Under the pieces are notes generated by a model. It was not told the DNA's origin and made no database searches. It saw nothing but the letters and a program-made list of their open reading frames with translations. A stretch of 64,000 nucleotides of DNA from Prolixibacter denitrificans (GTDB lineage: Bacteria > Bacteroidota > Bacteroidia > Bacteroidales > Prolixibacteraceae), in NCBI RefSeq assembly GCF_003014495.1, contig NZ_PYGC01000004.1:124001-188000 (forward strand), in the 5' to 3' direction. This document shows positions 19,319-28,525 of this stretch, piece after piece (position 1 is the first letter of the stretch; the number at the start of each line of letters is the position of its first letter). The translations under genes were made by a program, and so were the position numbers.

Positions 19319-19840
19319 ATGAAAACACCTCGCTTTTTAATATGCCATCATCCATTTGCCTCGGAAGATGAACCGGCTGAATTTATTTTGCACAACGCCC
19401 AGCCTCGTTTTCTCGCGAAAGCGGAAGCACTCGATTTCGAAGAACTGGAGACCCGACCCGATAAGCCTTTCGGCGACGTGCTTTATGTAAATGGCGAAGG
19501 AACAATGGAAATTTATCGTCTGACTGTCACTGAATTTTACGACCGCGCCGATGATGACGATATTCTCCAGGTATTGCTCCAGGGAGGACACGATTTTTAT
19601 GTCAGTTACCTGGACCAGGTCGCTGAAGATGAAGGCGAAAAGCCGGGACATCCTGTTAAAGACTTCAATAAAGAACTTCCCGGGTTGAAAATCCTTCAGG
19701 CTCCCGATAGAATCACATTGGTATATAATGGCCTGGTTTCCGACTTTAACAGTGAAGAAGAGCTGGATGAATTTCTCGAACAGGATTTAGGAATCACACA
19801 ATCCATGCTCGATCAGGGAATCATCAACAAATTTGAATAA
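19319..19840 (+). CDS. Acidic hypothetical protein
   Basis: A 173-residue soluble protein without signal peptide or membrane segment, strikingly acidic (runs such as RADDDDIL and SEEELDEFLEQDLG). I do not recognise the family. The high acidity and lack of lysine-rich patches suggest a cytoplasmic protein-binding role at most. It has its own terminator just downstream and is divergent from the ATP-grasp gene across a 172-bp gap. Confidence 0.6.
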   Translation: MKTPRFLICHHPFASEDEPAEFILHNAQPRFLAKAEALDFEELETRPDKPFGDVLYVNGEGTMEIYRLTVTEFYDRADDDDILQVLLQGGHDFYVSYLDQVAEDEGEKPGHPVKDFNKELPGLKILQAPDRITLVYNGLVSDFNSEEELDEFLEQDLGITQSMLDQGIINKFE

Positions 19841-20151
19841 ATTCTTCAAAAAAAATTAGCCCCCGGCATTTCATTCAAATGCCGGGTTTATTTTACCCTA
19901 ATCAACGCGATTACCCCCTCCTATCTGATTTTTCTGATATAAAAAAGATTGATTTCCTAATCCAAGTCCCTTTTTTTCACTTTTCACAATCCTTACATTA
20001 ATATTAAATATTCCATTTTTACATTACATTTTGTCATGTGTTTAGTGGTTTTTTAAAGAAATATGTATATTTACAACAACAAAAGCTTTCAAAAAGAGTT
20101 ATTATAGATATCAGATAAACGAATTATTAAATACCAAACAATCGATTTATT
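19841..20151. other. Gene-free stretch before asnB
   Basis: Apart from the terminator at 19862-19894 I see only an AT-rich leader with T- and A-runs. No convincing promoter of the TTTG/TAnnTTTG Bacteroidota type, riboswitch or small ORF could be picked out by eye. Confidence 0.5.
19862..19894 (+). terminator. Intrinsic terminator of the acidic protein gene
   Basis: Perfect 10-bp arms CCCGGCATTT and AAATGCCGGG with a 5-base loop are followed by TTTATTTTA, 21 bp after the stop codon. Confidence 0.9.
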
Positions 20152-21819
20152 ATGTGTGGAATTGTCGGTGTATTTGACCTGAAAGTAGATTCGCAGCAGC
20201 TGCGACCACAGGTATTGGAAATGTCCAAGAAAATTCGCCATCGCGGTCCGGATTGGTCCGGTATTTTTTGCGAGGACAAAGCCATTTTGGCTCACGAAAG
20301 ATTATCCATTGTCGATCCTTCATCGGGAGGACAACCATTGTACAGCAAGGATGGTAATTTGGTTCTGGCTGTGAATGGTGAAATTTATAATCACCAGGGA
20401 ATTCGCGACCGCTACAAAGACTCATACGAGTTCCTCACCAAATCGGATTGTGAAGTAATTCTTCCCCTTTACCGGGAGAAAGGAAAAGACTTTCTGGAAG
20501 AATTAAACGGAATTTTTGCCTTTGCTCTTTACGATAAAGAAAAGGATGAATACCTGATTGCCCGCGACCACATCGGCATTATTCCATTGTACATGGGCTG
20601 GGATCAACACGGAAACTTTTATGTTGCTTCTGAGCTGAAATCGCTGGAAGGCGTTTGCAACAAGATTGAAGAGTTTCTGCCGGGCCATTACTGGTCAAGC
20701 ACCGAGGGTGAAATGAAACCCTGGTACCAACGCGAATGGATGGAGTATGACAATGTGAAAGACAATCCTGCCTCCATTGATGAGTTACGTGATGCGCTTG
20801 AAGCAGCTGTTCACCGTCAGCTCATGTCCGACGTACCTTACGGTGTGTTGTTATCAGGTGGTCTCGATTCGTCGGTTATTTCCGCTATCGCGAAAAAATA
20901 TGCAGCGCACAGGGTGGAGACGCAGGATGAGAAAGATGCATGGTGGCCACAGCTGCACTCGTTTGCCATTGGACTGGAAGGTTCACCCGATTTGGCAGCC
21001 GCACAGAAAGTAGCTGATCACATCGGTACCGTTCATCACGAAATACATTTTACCATTCAGGAAGGATTAGATGCGGTGAAAGATGTGATTTATCACCTGG
21101 AAACCTATGACGTAACCACGGTACGGGCTTCCACTCCAATGTATCTCATGTCACGGGTCATCAAATCGATGGGTGTAAAAATGGTACTTTCAGGAGAAGG
21201 CGCTGACGAAATTTTCGGTGGTTACCTTTATTTCCATAAAGCACCCGATGCCAAATCTTTCCACGAAGAAACCATTCGAAAGCTGAGCAAACTGCACTTG
21301 TACGACTGTTTGAGAGCAAACAAATCATTAGCCGCCTGGGGAGTTGAAGGACGCGTTCCTTTCCTTGATAAAGAATTTCTGGATGTGGCTATGCGTTTGA
21401 ATCCGGAAGCCAAGATGGCAAAAGAAGGCCGCATGGAGAAATGGGTGGTTCGCAAAGCATTTGAGGATTACCTACCGGATAGTGTTGTGTGGCGTCAAAA
21501 AGAGCAATTCTCCGACGGTGTAGGCTACAGCTGGATCGACACACTAAAATCAATTGCAGCTGAAGAGGTGACCGACGAACAATTGGCCAATGCCAAATTC
21601 CGTTTTCCGGTTAACCCACCAATGTCGAAAGAAGAATATTTTTACCGGGCCATTTTCAGTGAGCATTTTCCGTCGGACCAGGCAGCTGCCTGTGTTCCGT
21701 CGGTACCATCAATCGCCTGCAGTACAGCGGAAGCACTTGCATGGGATGAGTCATTCCGGAGCAGTGCTGACCCAAGTGGGCGCGCGGTGAAAACTGTTCA
21801 CCAACAGGCTTACGAGTAA
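20152..21819 (+). CDS. asnB: Asparagine synthase B (glutamine-hydrolysing)
   Basis: The 555-residue protein is the same length as E. coli AsnB. It opens with MCGIVGVFD, so after removal of Met the N-terminal Cys acts as the glutaminase nucleophile; RHRGPDWSG and the AVNGEIYNH segment complete the class-II amidotransferase domain (to about residue 190). The synthetase domain has the PP-loop LLSGGLDSSV near residue 235 and the LSGEGADEIFGGY block. It makes asparagine from aspartate, ATP and glutamine in the cytoplasm. It is a single-gene unit closed by its own terminator. Confidence 0.97.
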   Translation: MCGIVGVFDLKVDSQQLRPQVLEMSKKIRHRGPDWSGIFCEDKAILAHERLSIVDPSSGGQPLYSKDGNLVLAVNGEIYNHQGIRDRYKDSYEFLTKSDCEVILPLYREKGKDFLEELNGIFAFALYDKEKDEYLIARDHIGIIPLYMGWDQHGNFYVASELKSLEGVCNKIEEFLPGHYWSSTEGEMKPWYQREWMEYDNVKDNPASIDELRDALEAAVHRQLMSDVPYGVLLSGGLDSSVISAIAKKYAAHRVETQDEKDAWWPQLHSFAIGLEGSPDLAAAQKVADHIGTVHHEIHFTIQEGLDAVKDVIYHLETYDVTTVRASTPMYLMSRVIKSMGVKMVLSGEGADEIFGGYLYFHKAPDAKSFHEETIRKLSKLHLYDCLRANKSLAAWGVEGRVPFLDKEFLDVAMRLNPEAKMAKEGRMEKWVVRKAFEDYLPDSVVWRQKEQFSDGVGYSWIDTLKSIAAEEVTDEQLANAKFRFPVNPPMSKEEYFYRAIFSEHFPSDQAAACVPSVPSIACSTAEALAWDESFRSSADPSGRAVKTVHQQAYE

Positions 21820-21851
21820 TAAAAAATCTGACCCCAAAATTAGTTTATCAA

Positions 21852-21890
21852 CAGCTGCCCGTTCCTGCTTCGGGTGGCTGTTTTATTTTT
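21852..21890 (+). terminator. Intrinsic terminator of asnB
   Basis: Arms CAGCTGCCCG and CGGGTGGCTG pair over 10 positions with two G.U pairs, followed by TTTTATTTTT. The T-run overlaps the 3' end of the convergent acetyltransferase gene. Confidence 0.85.
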
Positions 21891-22350
21891 GAGGCAAATC
21901 CTTTTCCATTAAAACGCTTAGTGTCCCGTCGATAATGGCTGTTCCGGTTTCCCGGAAACCAACCTTTTGGTAGAATTTCCGGGCCGCCATCTGTGGTTCC
22001 GATGTCTCCAGGTGGAATTTCTCATAGCCACGCGATACCGCCTCATTTTCCAATTCCGTGTATAATTCCAGCGCCAATCCCGTTCCCTGGTAATCCGGAT
22101 CGACACGCATTCGCTTAATCTCCGCCAGATGCCCGGTTGTTTTCCGAAAAGCTCCCATCGCCACAATTCGACCTTCATCCTCTCCCACCAGGAAATAGCC
22201 GTTATCGCCACCATATATCATATCCAGATAGGGTAAATCATCGTCCCACGGACCTTCTCCCCGGTACATTCCAATAGCTTCAAGCGCTTTTTGATGCAAT
22301 GCTATTACCTTATCGAAATCCTCGTTGCGGTACTTCCTGAGTTTTACCAT
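21883..22350 (-). CDS. GNAT family N-acetyltransferase
   Basis: A 155-residue single-domain GNAT protein. The acetyl-CoA binding motif A is visible as MRVDPDYQGTGLALELY, with the preceding beta strand VAMGAFRKT and the later FYQKVGFRETG typical of motif B. The acceptor is not predictable. It converges with asnB and has no cotranscribed neighbour. Confidence 0.88.
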   Translation of the reverse strand: MVKLRKYRNEDFDKVIALHQKALEAIGMYRGEGPWDDDLPYLDMIYGGDNGYFLVGEDEGRIVAMGAFRKTTGHLAEIKRMRVDPDYQGTGLALELYTELENEAVSRGYEKFHLETSEPQMAARKFYQKVGFRETGTAIIDGTLSVLMEKDLPQK

Positions 22351-22779
22351 CGTCCTTTCTTCAGTTAACTCGATTCACCCTTATTAAAGTTTATTGCATC
22401 CAGATTGTTTAGCCGAACACAAAGAATGTTTCGATTGCGAACGTTATGAAAGTAGTATCCGCATAAAACCAGAAACCCCTCCGATTAGTCATCAGAGGGG
22501 AGCACGGTTGAATACTAACAAAAACACCCAAACTTGTTAATATTCGAACTCTTGTCATTCGCATGCAGCAAGAGCTGCCGGTTTTTCTCCTGTCAAAAAG
22601 AAGGTACCAGCGAACCCAATTCTTATAAATATCATCATGCCAACAATTCGCTACCGCGAAATACCCAATACCTGAGGTACACAAAATCACCTAGCCGGGA
22701 ATTCGGTTATCAGAGTGGATAAAAGAAATACGATTGATGAATCGACAAAAAAGGAAAAGGTTTGAACCGAATAAATCAA
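22351..22779. other. Gene-free stretch with structured RNA candidate
   Basis: No credible gene. The notable content is two adjacent inverted repeats at 22481-22549, described separately. The remainder up to 22779 is the presumed 3' region of the small membrane protein gene and shows nothing else. Confidence 0.5.
22481..22549 (-). ncRNA. Candidate structured RNA or long 3' UTR end: two adjacent hairpins
   Basis: Read on the minus strand, a long hairpin (22507-22549; arms about 14 bp, GAATATTAACAA against TTGTTAGTATTC with one mismatch, loop ~12) is followed by CCCCTC/GAGGGG arms with a 13-base loop and GGGTTTCTGGTTTT. The second element looks like a weak intrinsic terminator. It could end the transcript of the small membrane protein gene 230 bp upstream or be an independent small RNA. 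Confidence 0.35.
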
Positions 22780-22971
22780 TTAGCGTTGTCTCCACGGCAT
22801 TACCAGCATTTTAATAAAATTGCCAAAAAGAAAACCGATAATTGCCCCGATGATCATACCTGTCCCGAATCGCATTTCGGATGATGCAAACAACTCCAGA
22901 ACAAATCCGCTCGCGGCACAAAATGCAACCGTGATACCAACAATGCTGCTTTTTCTATCACTGACTGACAT
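22780..22971 (-). CDS. Small two-TM membrane protein
   Basis: A 63-residue protein with two hydrophobic helices (about 10-28 and 36-54), a glycine-rich second helix (GTGMIIGAIIGFLFGN) and a basic tail WRQR. The layout is that of many small uncharacterised inner-membrane proteins. There is no known family signature, but the composition and isolated position with gene-free flanks support a real gene. Confidence 0.55.
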   Translation of the reverse strand: MSVSDRKSSIVGITVAFCAASGFVLELFASSEMRFGTGMIIGAIIGFLFGNFIKMLVMPWRQR

Positions 22972-23265
22972 GATTAATTCAATAGCAAGTAAAAAATAAT
23001 ATGTTAGTTAGTTTTCGATAAATAAAAATAACATACTCTTGAATATTTAGCAAATCTAATATAAGTTAGAGCGTTGTTTTTTGTCAATTTTCAATCACTT
23101 ATTTTTCATAATATTATACGTTTAACGAAAGGATCTGCACATTCACGTAACAGATCGGTACATTCATCAAAAAGTTGGCTGTTTTCTAATATTTTTTTGA
23201 ACACACCGTTTGCATTCTTTTTAAGAAAAACAACGACATCAACAACTTGCCAATTCAACTGAAAT

Positions 23266-23300
23266 AAAAAACCCCTCCGAACCAGAGTAGTTGGGAGGGG
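23266..23300 (-). terminator. Orphan intrinsic terminator
   Basis: On the minus strand, CCCCTCC and GGAGGGG enclose a 15-base loop and are followed directly by TTTTTTATTTC. No coding gene precedes it between here and the terminator at 23645. Confidence 0.75.
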
Positions 23301-23644
23301 TGGTCAAACTAAAAATGGAAACATTTGAGCCTGCTACGCTTCCATTGGACCGATACTAAAAACGTTATTATGTCATTCATCAATTATATAACCTCTTATG
23401 CAAACGAAAAGATCCATCAAAAAGGATAATAATTCTTTGCCATTACTATCAGTGTTTATGAAATCATTCGAGAAAAACTTTAGTTATTTCTGCCAGACAT
23501 GATCTTAATCGTTTGTTATACTGAAGATAAGACAAGATATTCATTTTTCAAAATATTGTTTATAGAATATCTAAGATTGTTATAATACAGTAAAGAAAGT
23601 GAACCAACCTCGTACACTAAATAACCGTTGCAGCTAGCACTTGT

Positions 23645-23682
23645 AAAAAAACGAAAGCGGAATCCCAAACAGGGACTCCGCT
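23645..23682 (-). terminator. Intrinsic terminator of the SusC/SusD operon
   Basis: On the minus strand the arms AGCGGAGTCCC and GGGATTCCGCT (one mismatch, 5-base loop) are followed by TTCGTTTTTTT, 118 bp after the SusD stop. Confidence 0.85.
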
Positions 23683-23799
23683 AATAAAAACCTAAAAACT
23701 TTGCGAAAAGAGAGATTGGCTACTTACTATTAAACGTACAACAACCTGAATTATTGGAATGAATCAAAAAAACAGATCAAATTGATGCACACTGCAGCC

Positions 23800-25296
23800 T
23801 TATTTCAATAACCAAATTGTTCCATTAATATTATCATCGCCATTGAATTGTCTCGCAACGGCATCCTGCACATTGACAGCATTGGTGTTATATTCATCTT
23901 CGGGATACATCCAACGCACAGGAACCTGGCCATTATTTCCAACCGCACCGCCGGTCAGAAATTTTGGATATCCTGTTCGGCGATGGTTATAAAACTGTTC
24001 CCAGCCAGTCTGGAAATAAAACTGGATATATTTCTGCGTGATAATGTACCGAATACGCTCATCGAAAGTCGTAGCATTATCAAAATTAACCATTGGTTGA
24101 TTCAGGTATTCAGCGATAGCGCCATCTCCCAAATATGCAGCATACTTTTCTGCATACTTTCGGTAGAAAAGAAACGATGCTTTGATTCCTTCGTTATAAA
24201 AGGCCTTTGCCTTTGCCAAATCGCCACCTTCAATCCAGCCACGAACCGTCGCTTCCGCCAGAATAAACTGCAACTCTTCATACCCCATCAATTTGTGAGG
24301 TTCGTTCACCGGGTCGTCAAAATAACGCGGATTCACCATTGATACATATCCTTTGTTTCTCTCATCAGAAATAGCACCGAACGTCAACGTAGGATCGGCA
24401 CTACCATATGCGTCGAAATCGTTTACAGGAAGACCTGCCGAAACAGCATTCGGATTCGGTTGACAGAAGACAAACAACCGGGGATCCTGGCGGTCCTTCA
24501 GCAATTGGACAAAAGTAGAATCCATCCCGACCGAGCCGAATTTACCCAGGAACTCGAAATAGCGGCTTCCCTTTTGGTCGAGATATACCAGCTGGCCCGC
24601 ATCATCGATACTCTCCATCAGCGGCTCGTTTTGATAAATATTCCGAAAACGCGCCGGAATATCCAACGTAGCATCATTCGCTTTATTCGAGAGGTTCATC
24701 AGAATACGCAACCGGAAAGAGTTAATTAACTTACGCCACTTCATCGGATCGCCTCCGTAGATGATATCTCCGTCGATATAGGTTACACTTTTTAGACCTT
24801 CATTCGCAGCTTTCAGTTCATCCAGCAAAGCCGGAATAATCTTCGATTGCTCATCATATTTTGGTGCATACACCCCATCTGTTTCCCCTTTTAAAGCATC
24901 GGAATATGGTATATCCCCAAACCGGCGGGTTAACTGGTAAAACTGATAAGCACGGAAAAAATGGGCCAGATAAGTGTATTCTGGTGTACCCTGTTTGTCT
25001 GCCTCTTCCATCATCTTTGTAATATTCCGAAGCTGATTGTAACGGTCAAAATTATCGCGATCCCAGGTATAATATTGTTCGTTGCTGGCCCCATCGGAGC
25101 TAACCATTACCCGCGACGCAAACATCGAACCGGTTCCCTGCCCGTCAAATGCATTCCATGCTATGTCTTTCAACAGAAGTTTGGGATGCGTAACCGGAGC
25201 ATTGTTAGGGTTATCATTAATATCCTGCAGTTTCTCACACGAAAACAGTGCGCCGGCCAACAGGAAGAGTAATATCGATTTTTGTAAGAATTTCAT
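23800..25296 (-). CDS. SusD/RagB-like outer-membrane lipoprotein
   Basis: Start at 25296 gives MKFLQKSILLFLLAGALFSCEKLQDIN, a lipoprotein signal with the lipobox cysteine; an ATG three codons earlier (25305) is possible. The ~498-residue protein has the helical TPR-like region with FFRAYQFYQLTRRFGDIPY and the late ELQFILAEATVRG segment, both typical of the SusD-like family often paired with peptide- or glycan-importing TonB receptors. It would cap the SusC barrel on the cell surface and hand over ligand. It lies a few bases after the SusC-like gene, and no glycan-degrading enzyme belongs to the operon, so the ligand is unknown. Confidence 0.92.
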   Translation of the reverse strand: MKFLQKSILLFLLAGALFSCEKLQDINDNPNNAPVTHPKLLLKDIAWNAFDGQGTGSMFASRVMVSSDGASNEQYYTWDRDNFDRYNQLRNITKMMEEADKQGTPEYTYLAHFFRAYQFYQLTRRFGDIPYSDALKGETDGVYAPKYDEQSKIIPALLDELKAANEGLKSVTYIDGDIIYGGDPMKWRKLINSFRLRILMNLSNKANDATLDIPARFRNIYQNEPLMESIDDAGQLVYLDQKGSRYFEFLGKFGSVGMDSTFVQLLKDRQDPRLFVFCQPNPNAVSAGLPVNDFDAYGSADPTLTFGAISDERNKGYVSMVNPRYFDDPVNEPHKLMGYEELQFILAEATVRGWIEGGDLAKAKAFYNEGIKASFLFYRKYAEKYAAYLGDGAIAEYLNQPMVNFDNATTFDERIRYIITQKYIQFYFQTGWEQFYNHRRTGYPKFLTGGAVGNNGQVPVRWMYPEDEYNTNAVNVQDAVARQFNGDDNINGTIWLLK

Positions 25297-25308
25297 GATT
25301 TGCATTGA

Positions 25309-28300
25309 TTAGAATTTAACACCCAGTCCAAAACCAACATATCGTGCCGAAGGATCCTGTAAGTGATCGTCATTACCGAAGTCAGGATCAATCAACTTTG
25401 CTTTTTTCCACATAGCGAGGTTCCGGCCAATCAGCTGCACATAAGCTTCTTTTACAACTGTCCCGCCAAAAAGTGAGGAGCAATCGTACTTAATTGAAGC
25501 CTCACGGAGTTTGATAAAAGAAGCATCGAAAGTATTCACTCCTAACCCTTTCGCACGATAACCATACGTCATCGCCCAGTTAGAATACTTCAGTCCTTTC
25601 TCGTTCTTGGCAAACACACGCGTGTCTGATACAATATTACCGTCGGTGTCATACTGAACATCACCGCTAACCACGGCAACACCGTCCGGAACATAGAGTT
25701 TACCTGCGTACTCTGCATCGCGGTTGGCTACCGACTCCGGATGCTTCCCACCCCACCAAAGTTTAGCTACGGTAAGTGAAGGCATAATTCCGCCTACGCG
25801 ACCATCAACCTGTGCGTTAAATTGCCAGTGCCCAACGGTAAGCGTATTGTTGAAACCGAACTGCCAATTCGCATCGAGATGGCCCAATTTCCGTGCAAAC
25901 GGGTCACGAATAGGCAAACCACTCGCTTGGTCGATAATAGTCTGTCCATCAGGCGATTTTTGCCAAACAGTGGCATAATAGCTGTCTACACGTTCGTCTT
26001 TGTGCAGGTAACCAAACTTATCGGCTCCTCCGTAGATTTCGCTGAGCACCTTCTTGTTTGTAGACCAGTTAATCGCCATATTCCAGCGCATTTTGCGGGT
26101 CAGTACAGGAACTACGTTCACCATCAACTCCACACCGGTCGTATTATATACGTTGCCGTTTACCTTGCGGGAATCGAACCCGGACGTAATAGAAATCGGT
26201 AGATCGATGATTTGGTTTTCGTCTTTTACCTGGTAATAGGTCGCATCAATACTCAGCCGATTTTTGAAGAGTCCAATATTTCCACCTAGTTCCCATGACG
26301 TAGATTTAGCCGGCTTAATTTCACTGTTGGCCAAACCGGACGGATATGACATACCGGGAGTCGAACCATACATCGCAGTATTGGAGTAAGTATTGTACAG
26401 ACTGTACACGCTAAAATCGGTCGATACCTGTGCCCAGGTTGAACGCACCTGTGCATGACTCATCCAGGAAGGTAATTTTGCAATGTTGTCGAAAACAAAA
26501 CTTCCCGACACCGAAGGATAGAAATACGAGTTGTTATCGACCGGAAGCGTCGATGACCAGTCGTTACGACCTGATACCGTTCCGTAAAATGCTTTAAACA
26601 GCTCGATGTTCACACTACCGTATACACTCCGGGTTGCCTTCTTTTCAATTCGGTTTTCAGCTTTCACCGGCCCCAGGCTGTTACCCAGGTTGAAAAGCCC
26701 ACCCGTAATCAAACCATCCGTAGAAGCATATTGGTAGTCGTAATCGTAGCTGAAAGAAGAAGCTCCGGCAAACGCATCAAGGCTGAATTTATCGGAAAAA
26801 CTCTTCGTATAAGTTGCCAGAACATCGAAATCGTAATAGTTCCACTTGGTTTTCCAGTCCTCAAAATTTCCCAGCACACTGTTTCCGTAATAGAGGTAAC
26901 TTTTCGGTGTTTTCCGGTTTTCGTATTGAAAACGGTTTCGTACAGCACCTCGTGCCTGGATAGACAAATTAGGCAAAAGCTGGTAGTTTAGCGACACATT
27001 GCTGTTGACAACGTTCCTGTCATAGCCCTGAGTACACTCGTACGCCATGAAATACGGGTTGTTGTACCACAGATAATTCCAGTTGGCCTGTTTGTAGTTT
27101 TCGCGACCTTTCATCCAGTAATCACGCATATCACGAACGTCAACATCGTAACCCATCCACACCACAATCGTGTACATGTGGTTCAGCGGGCCATAACCGT
27201 GACGAGGATAATTATCGGTGTACACTTTGTTATACGAAAGCTTGGCATCCAACGTCAGGTTATTCGAAATCTTATAGTGCGAGCTCATGTTGATGCCGGT
27301 GCTTTTCAACGAAGAGTTCGGCACCATACCTTTTTGATACATATGGCTTCCGGACAGGCGGACAGAACCTTTGTCGTTAGAAGAGCTGATGCTGAAATTG
27401 GAGTTGGATACGATTCCTGTTTCCAGGAAATTCTTCAGGTTATCGGGATGCGAAACCCAGGGCGTTGCGACACGTTCGTACCGGTTCGAGTCATCGTATT
27501 TTGTTCCTTTCACCGGCCCTTTCCATTGAATCAGCTCGCCCGTTTGCAAATCTTTAATCGGGCTGTTCCACTGAACGATTTTGGTGCCCTGATCCAGCTT
27601 CGGTCCCCAAATCAAGTCGTCATCGTGAATACCGCCGCCGGCTCCATCGACAAATTTGTACTGTCCATTGGAACCGTTACCATATTCGCTTTGCACTTTC
27701 GGAAAAGCGACAAATCCGGCAGAGAACATTTCGCTGTTGCTGACGGAAATATTCAGTTTCCCTTTAGCCGCTGTTTTTGTGGTAATCATGATAGCACCAT
27801 CTTTACCACGCGAACCGTATAAAGCGGAAGCCGCTGTCCCTTTCAGCACATTAATGCTGGCAATATCGTCACTCGAAATGTCATAAAAGTCAGTCGAGAT
27901 AGGAATACCGTCCAGTACTATCAATGGCTTTTTCCCGCGAAGGAGAAAATCAGGTGCCTGAAATAAACCGGTTTTGGTGTGAACAGTCAACCCGGATACT
28001 TTTCCCGCGAGGGTATTCATCACGTTCACATCCTCCACCTGGGTAAGTTGTTTACCGGTTATCTCCTGCGTAGCATACCCAAGGCGCTTCTTCTCGGTTT
28101 TAATCCCCAATGCGGTGACAACTACTTCGTCAATTGCTTCAGTATTTTTCTTCAGAACTACATTAATGGTTTTCTGTCCATCGATGGGAATTTCCTGGGG
28201 TTTGTATCCGATAAAGGAAAATACCAGCACGCCTCCACCCGGCGCCTGAATGGTATAGTTTCCGTCGATATCGGTTATTGTTCCGTTGGTGGTGCCTTTT

Positions 28301-28434
28301 ATCACCACATTCACTCCCGGAATCGATTCTCCTTCTGGACTTTTAACAGACCCTTTTATTTCTGTTTGCGCAAAGGCCTGTTGTCCCGTAAGGAATCCCA
28401 GAAAGGCCAGAAACAGAAAAAGCTTTTTTTTCAT
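25309..28434 (-). CDS. SusC/RagA-like TonB-dependent transporter
   Basis: A 1041-residue outer-membrane protein: signal peptide ending QQAFAQ, carboxypeptidase-D-like domain (EIKGSVKSPEGESIPGVNV, about 24-100), TonB-box/plug region with EAIDEVVVTALG and the SusC signature LYGSRGKDGAIMITTK near residue 210, then a beta barrel ending in GFGLGVKF with terminal Phe. It imports ligand across the outer membrane using TonB energy, together with the SusD-like partner. It is at the head of the two-gene unit; a hairpin with T-run lies in its leader (28484-28513). Confidence 0.95.
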   Translation of the reverse strand: MKKKLFLFLAFLGFLTGQQAFAQTEIKGSVKSPEGESIPGVNVVIKGTTNGTITDIDGNYTIQAPGGGVLVFSFIGYKPQEIPIDGQKTINVVLKKNTEAIDEVVVTALGIKTEKKRLGYATQEITGKQLTQVEDVNVMNTLAGKVSGLTVHTKTGLFQAPDFLLRGKKPLIVLDGIPISTDFYDISSDDIASINVLKGTAASALYGSRGKDGAIMITTKTAAKGKLNISVSNSEMFSAGFVAFPKVQSEYGNGSNGQYKFVDGAGGGIHDDDLIWGPKLDQGTKIVQWNSPIKDLQTGELIQWKGPVKGTKYDDSNRYERVATPWVSHPDNLKNFLETGIVSNSNFSISSSNDKGSVRLSGSHMYQKGMVPNSSLKSTGINMSSHYKISNNLTLDAKLSYNKVYTDNYPRHGYGPLNHMYTIVVWMGYDVDVRDMRDYWMKGRENYKQANWNYLWYNNPYFMAYECTQGYDRNVVNSNVSLNYQLLPNLSIQARGAVRNRFQYENRKTPKSYLYYGNSVLGNFEDWKTKWNYYDFDVLATYTKSFSDKFSLDAFAGASSFSYDYDYQYASTDGLITGGLFNLGNSLGPVKAENRIEKKATRSVYGSVNIELFKAFYGTVSGRNDWSSTLPVDNNSYFYPSVSGSFVFDNIAKLPSWMSHAQVRSTWAQVSTDFSVYSLYNTYSNTAMYGSTPGMSYPSGLANSEIKPAKSTSWELGGNIGLFKNRLSIDATYYQVKDENQIIDLPISITSGFDSRKVNGNVYNTTGVELMVNVVPVLTRKMRWNMAINWSTNKKVLSEIYGGADKFGYLHKDERVDSYYATVWQKSPDGQTIIDQASGLPIRDPFARKLGHLDANWQFGFNNTLTVGHWQFNAQVDGRVGGIMPSLTVAKLWWGGKHPESVANRDAEYAGKLYVPDGVAVVSGDVQYDTDGNIVSDTRVFAKNEKGLKYSNWAMTYGYRAKGLGVNTFDASFIKLREASIKYDCSSLFGGTVVKEAYVQLIGRNLAMWKKAKLIDPDFGNDDHLQDPSARYVGFGLGVKF

Positions 28435-28483
28435 ATCTTTAAAACAGTTAATAAATAGGTTATTTGAAATAGCTTATTTGCAT

Positions 28484-28513
28484 AAAAAAGGGGTTGTTGC
28501 AGCAACCCCTTTT
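28484..28513 (-). terminator. Terminator / possible attenuator ahead of the SusC-like gene
   Basis: AAAAGGGGTTG and CAACCCCTTTT pair over 11 bp with a 6-base loop; the minus strand continues with Ts. It is 12 bp after the stop of the exported unknown and 49 bp before the SusC start, so it can both end the first gene and limit read-through into susCD. Confidence 0.85.
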
Positions 28514-28525
28514 GTTCATTTCATA

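Larger units (their letters stand above)
22972..23799. other. Long gene-free stretch (828 bp)
   Basis: AT-rich sequence with no credible coding frame on either strand. It contains two minus-strand terminators, at 23266-23300 and at 23645-23682. The latter ends the susCD-like operon; the former has no obvious gene upstream of it within about 345 bp, so a small RNA on the minus strand between them is possible. Confidence 0.55.

Noticed and set aside
22409-22690. 93-codon minus-strand frame in the gene-free stretch
   Set aside because: It runs straight through the two hairpins, has odd composition (many Cys, Trp, Arg) and no family likeness.
26160-26180. tRNA T-arm-like GAATCGAACCC sequence
   Set aside because: It lies within the SusC-like coding sequence and no cloverleaf can be drawn around it.
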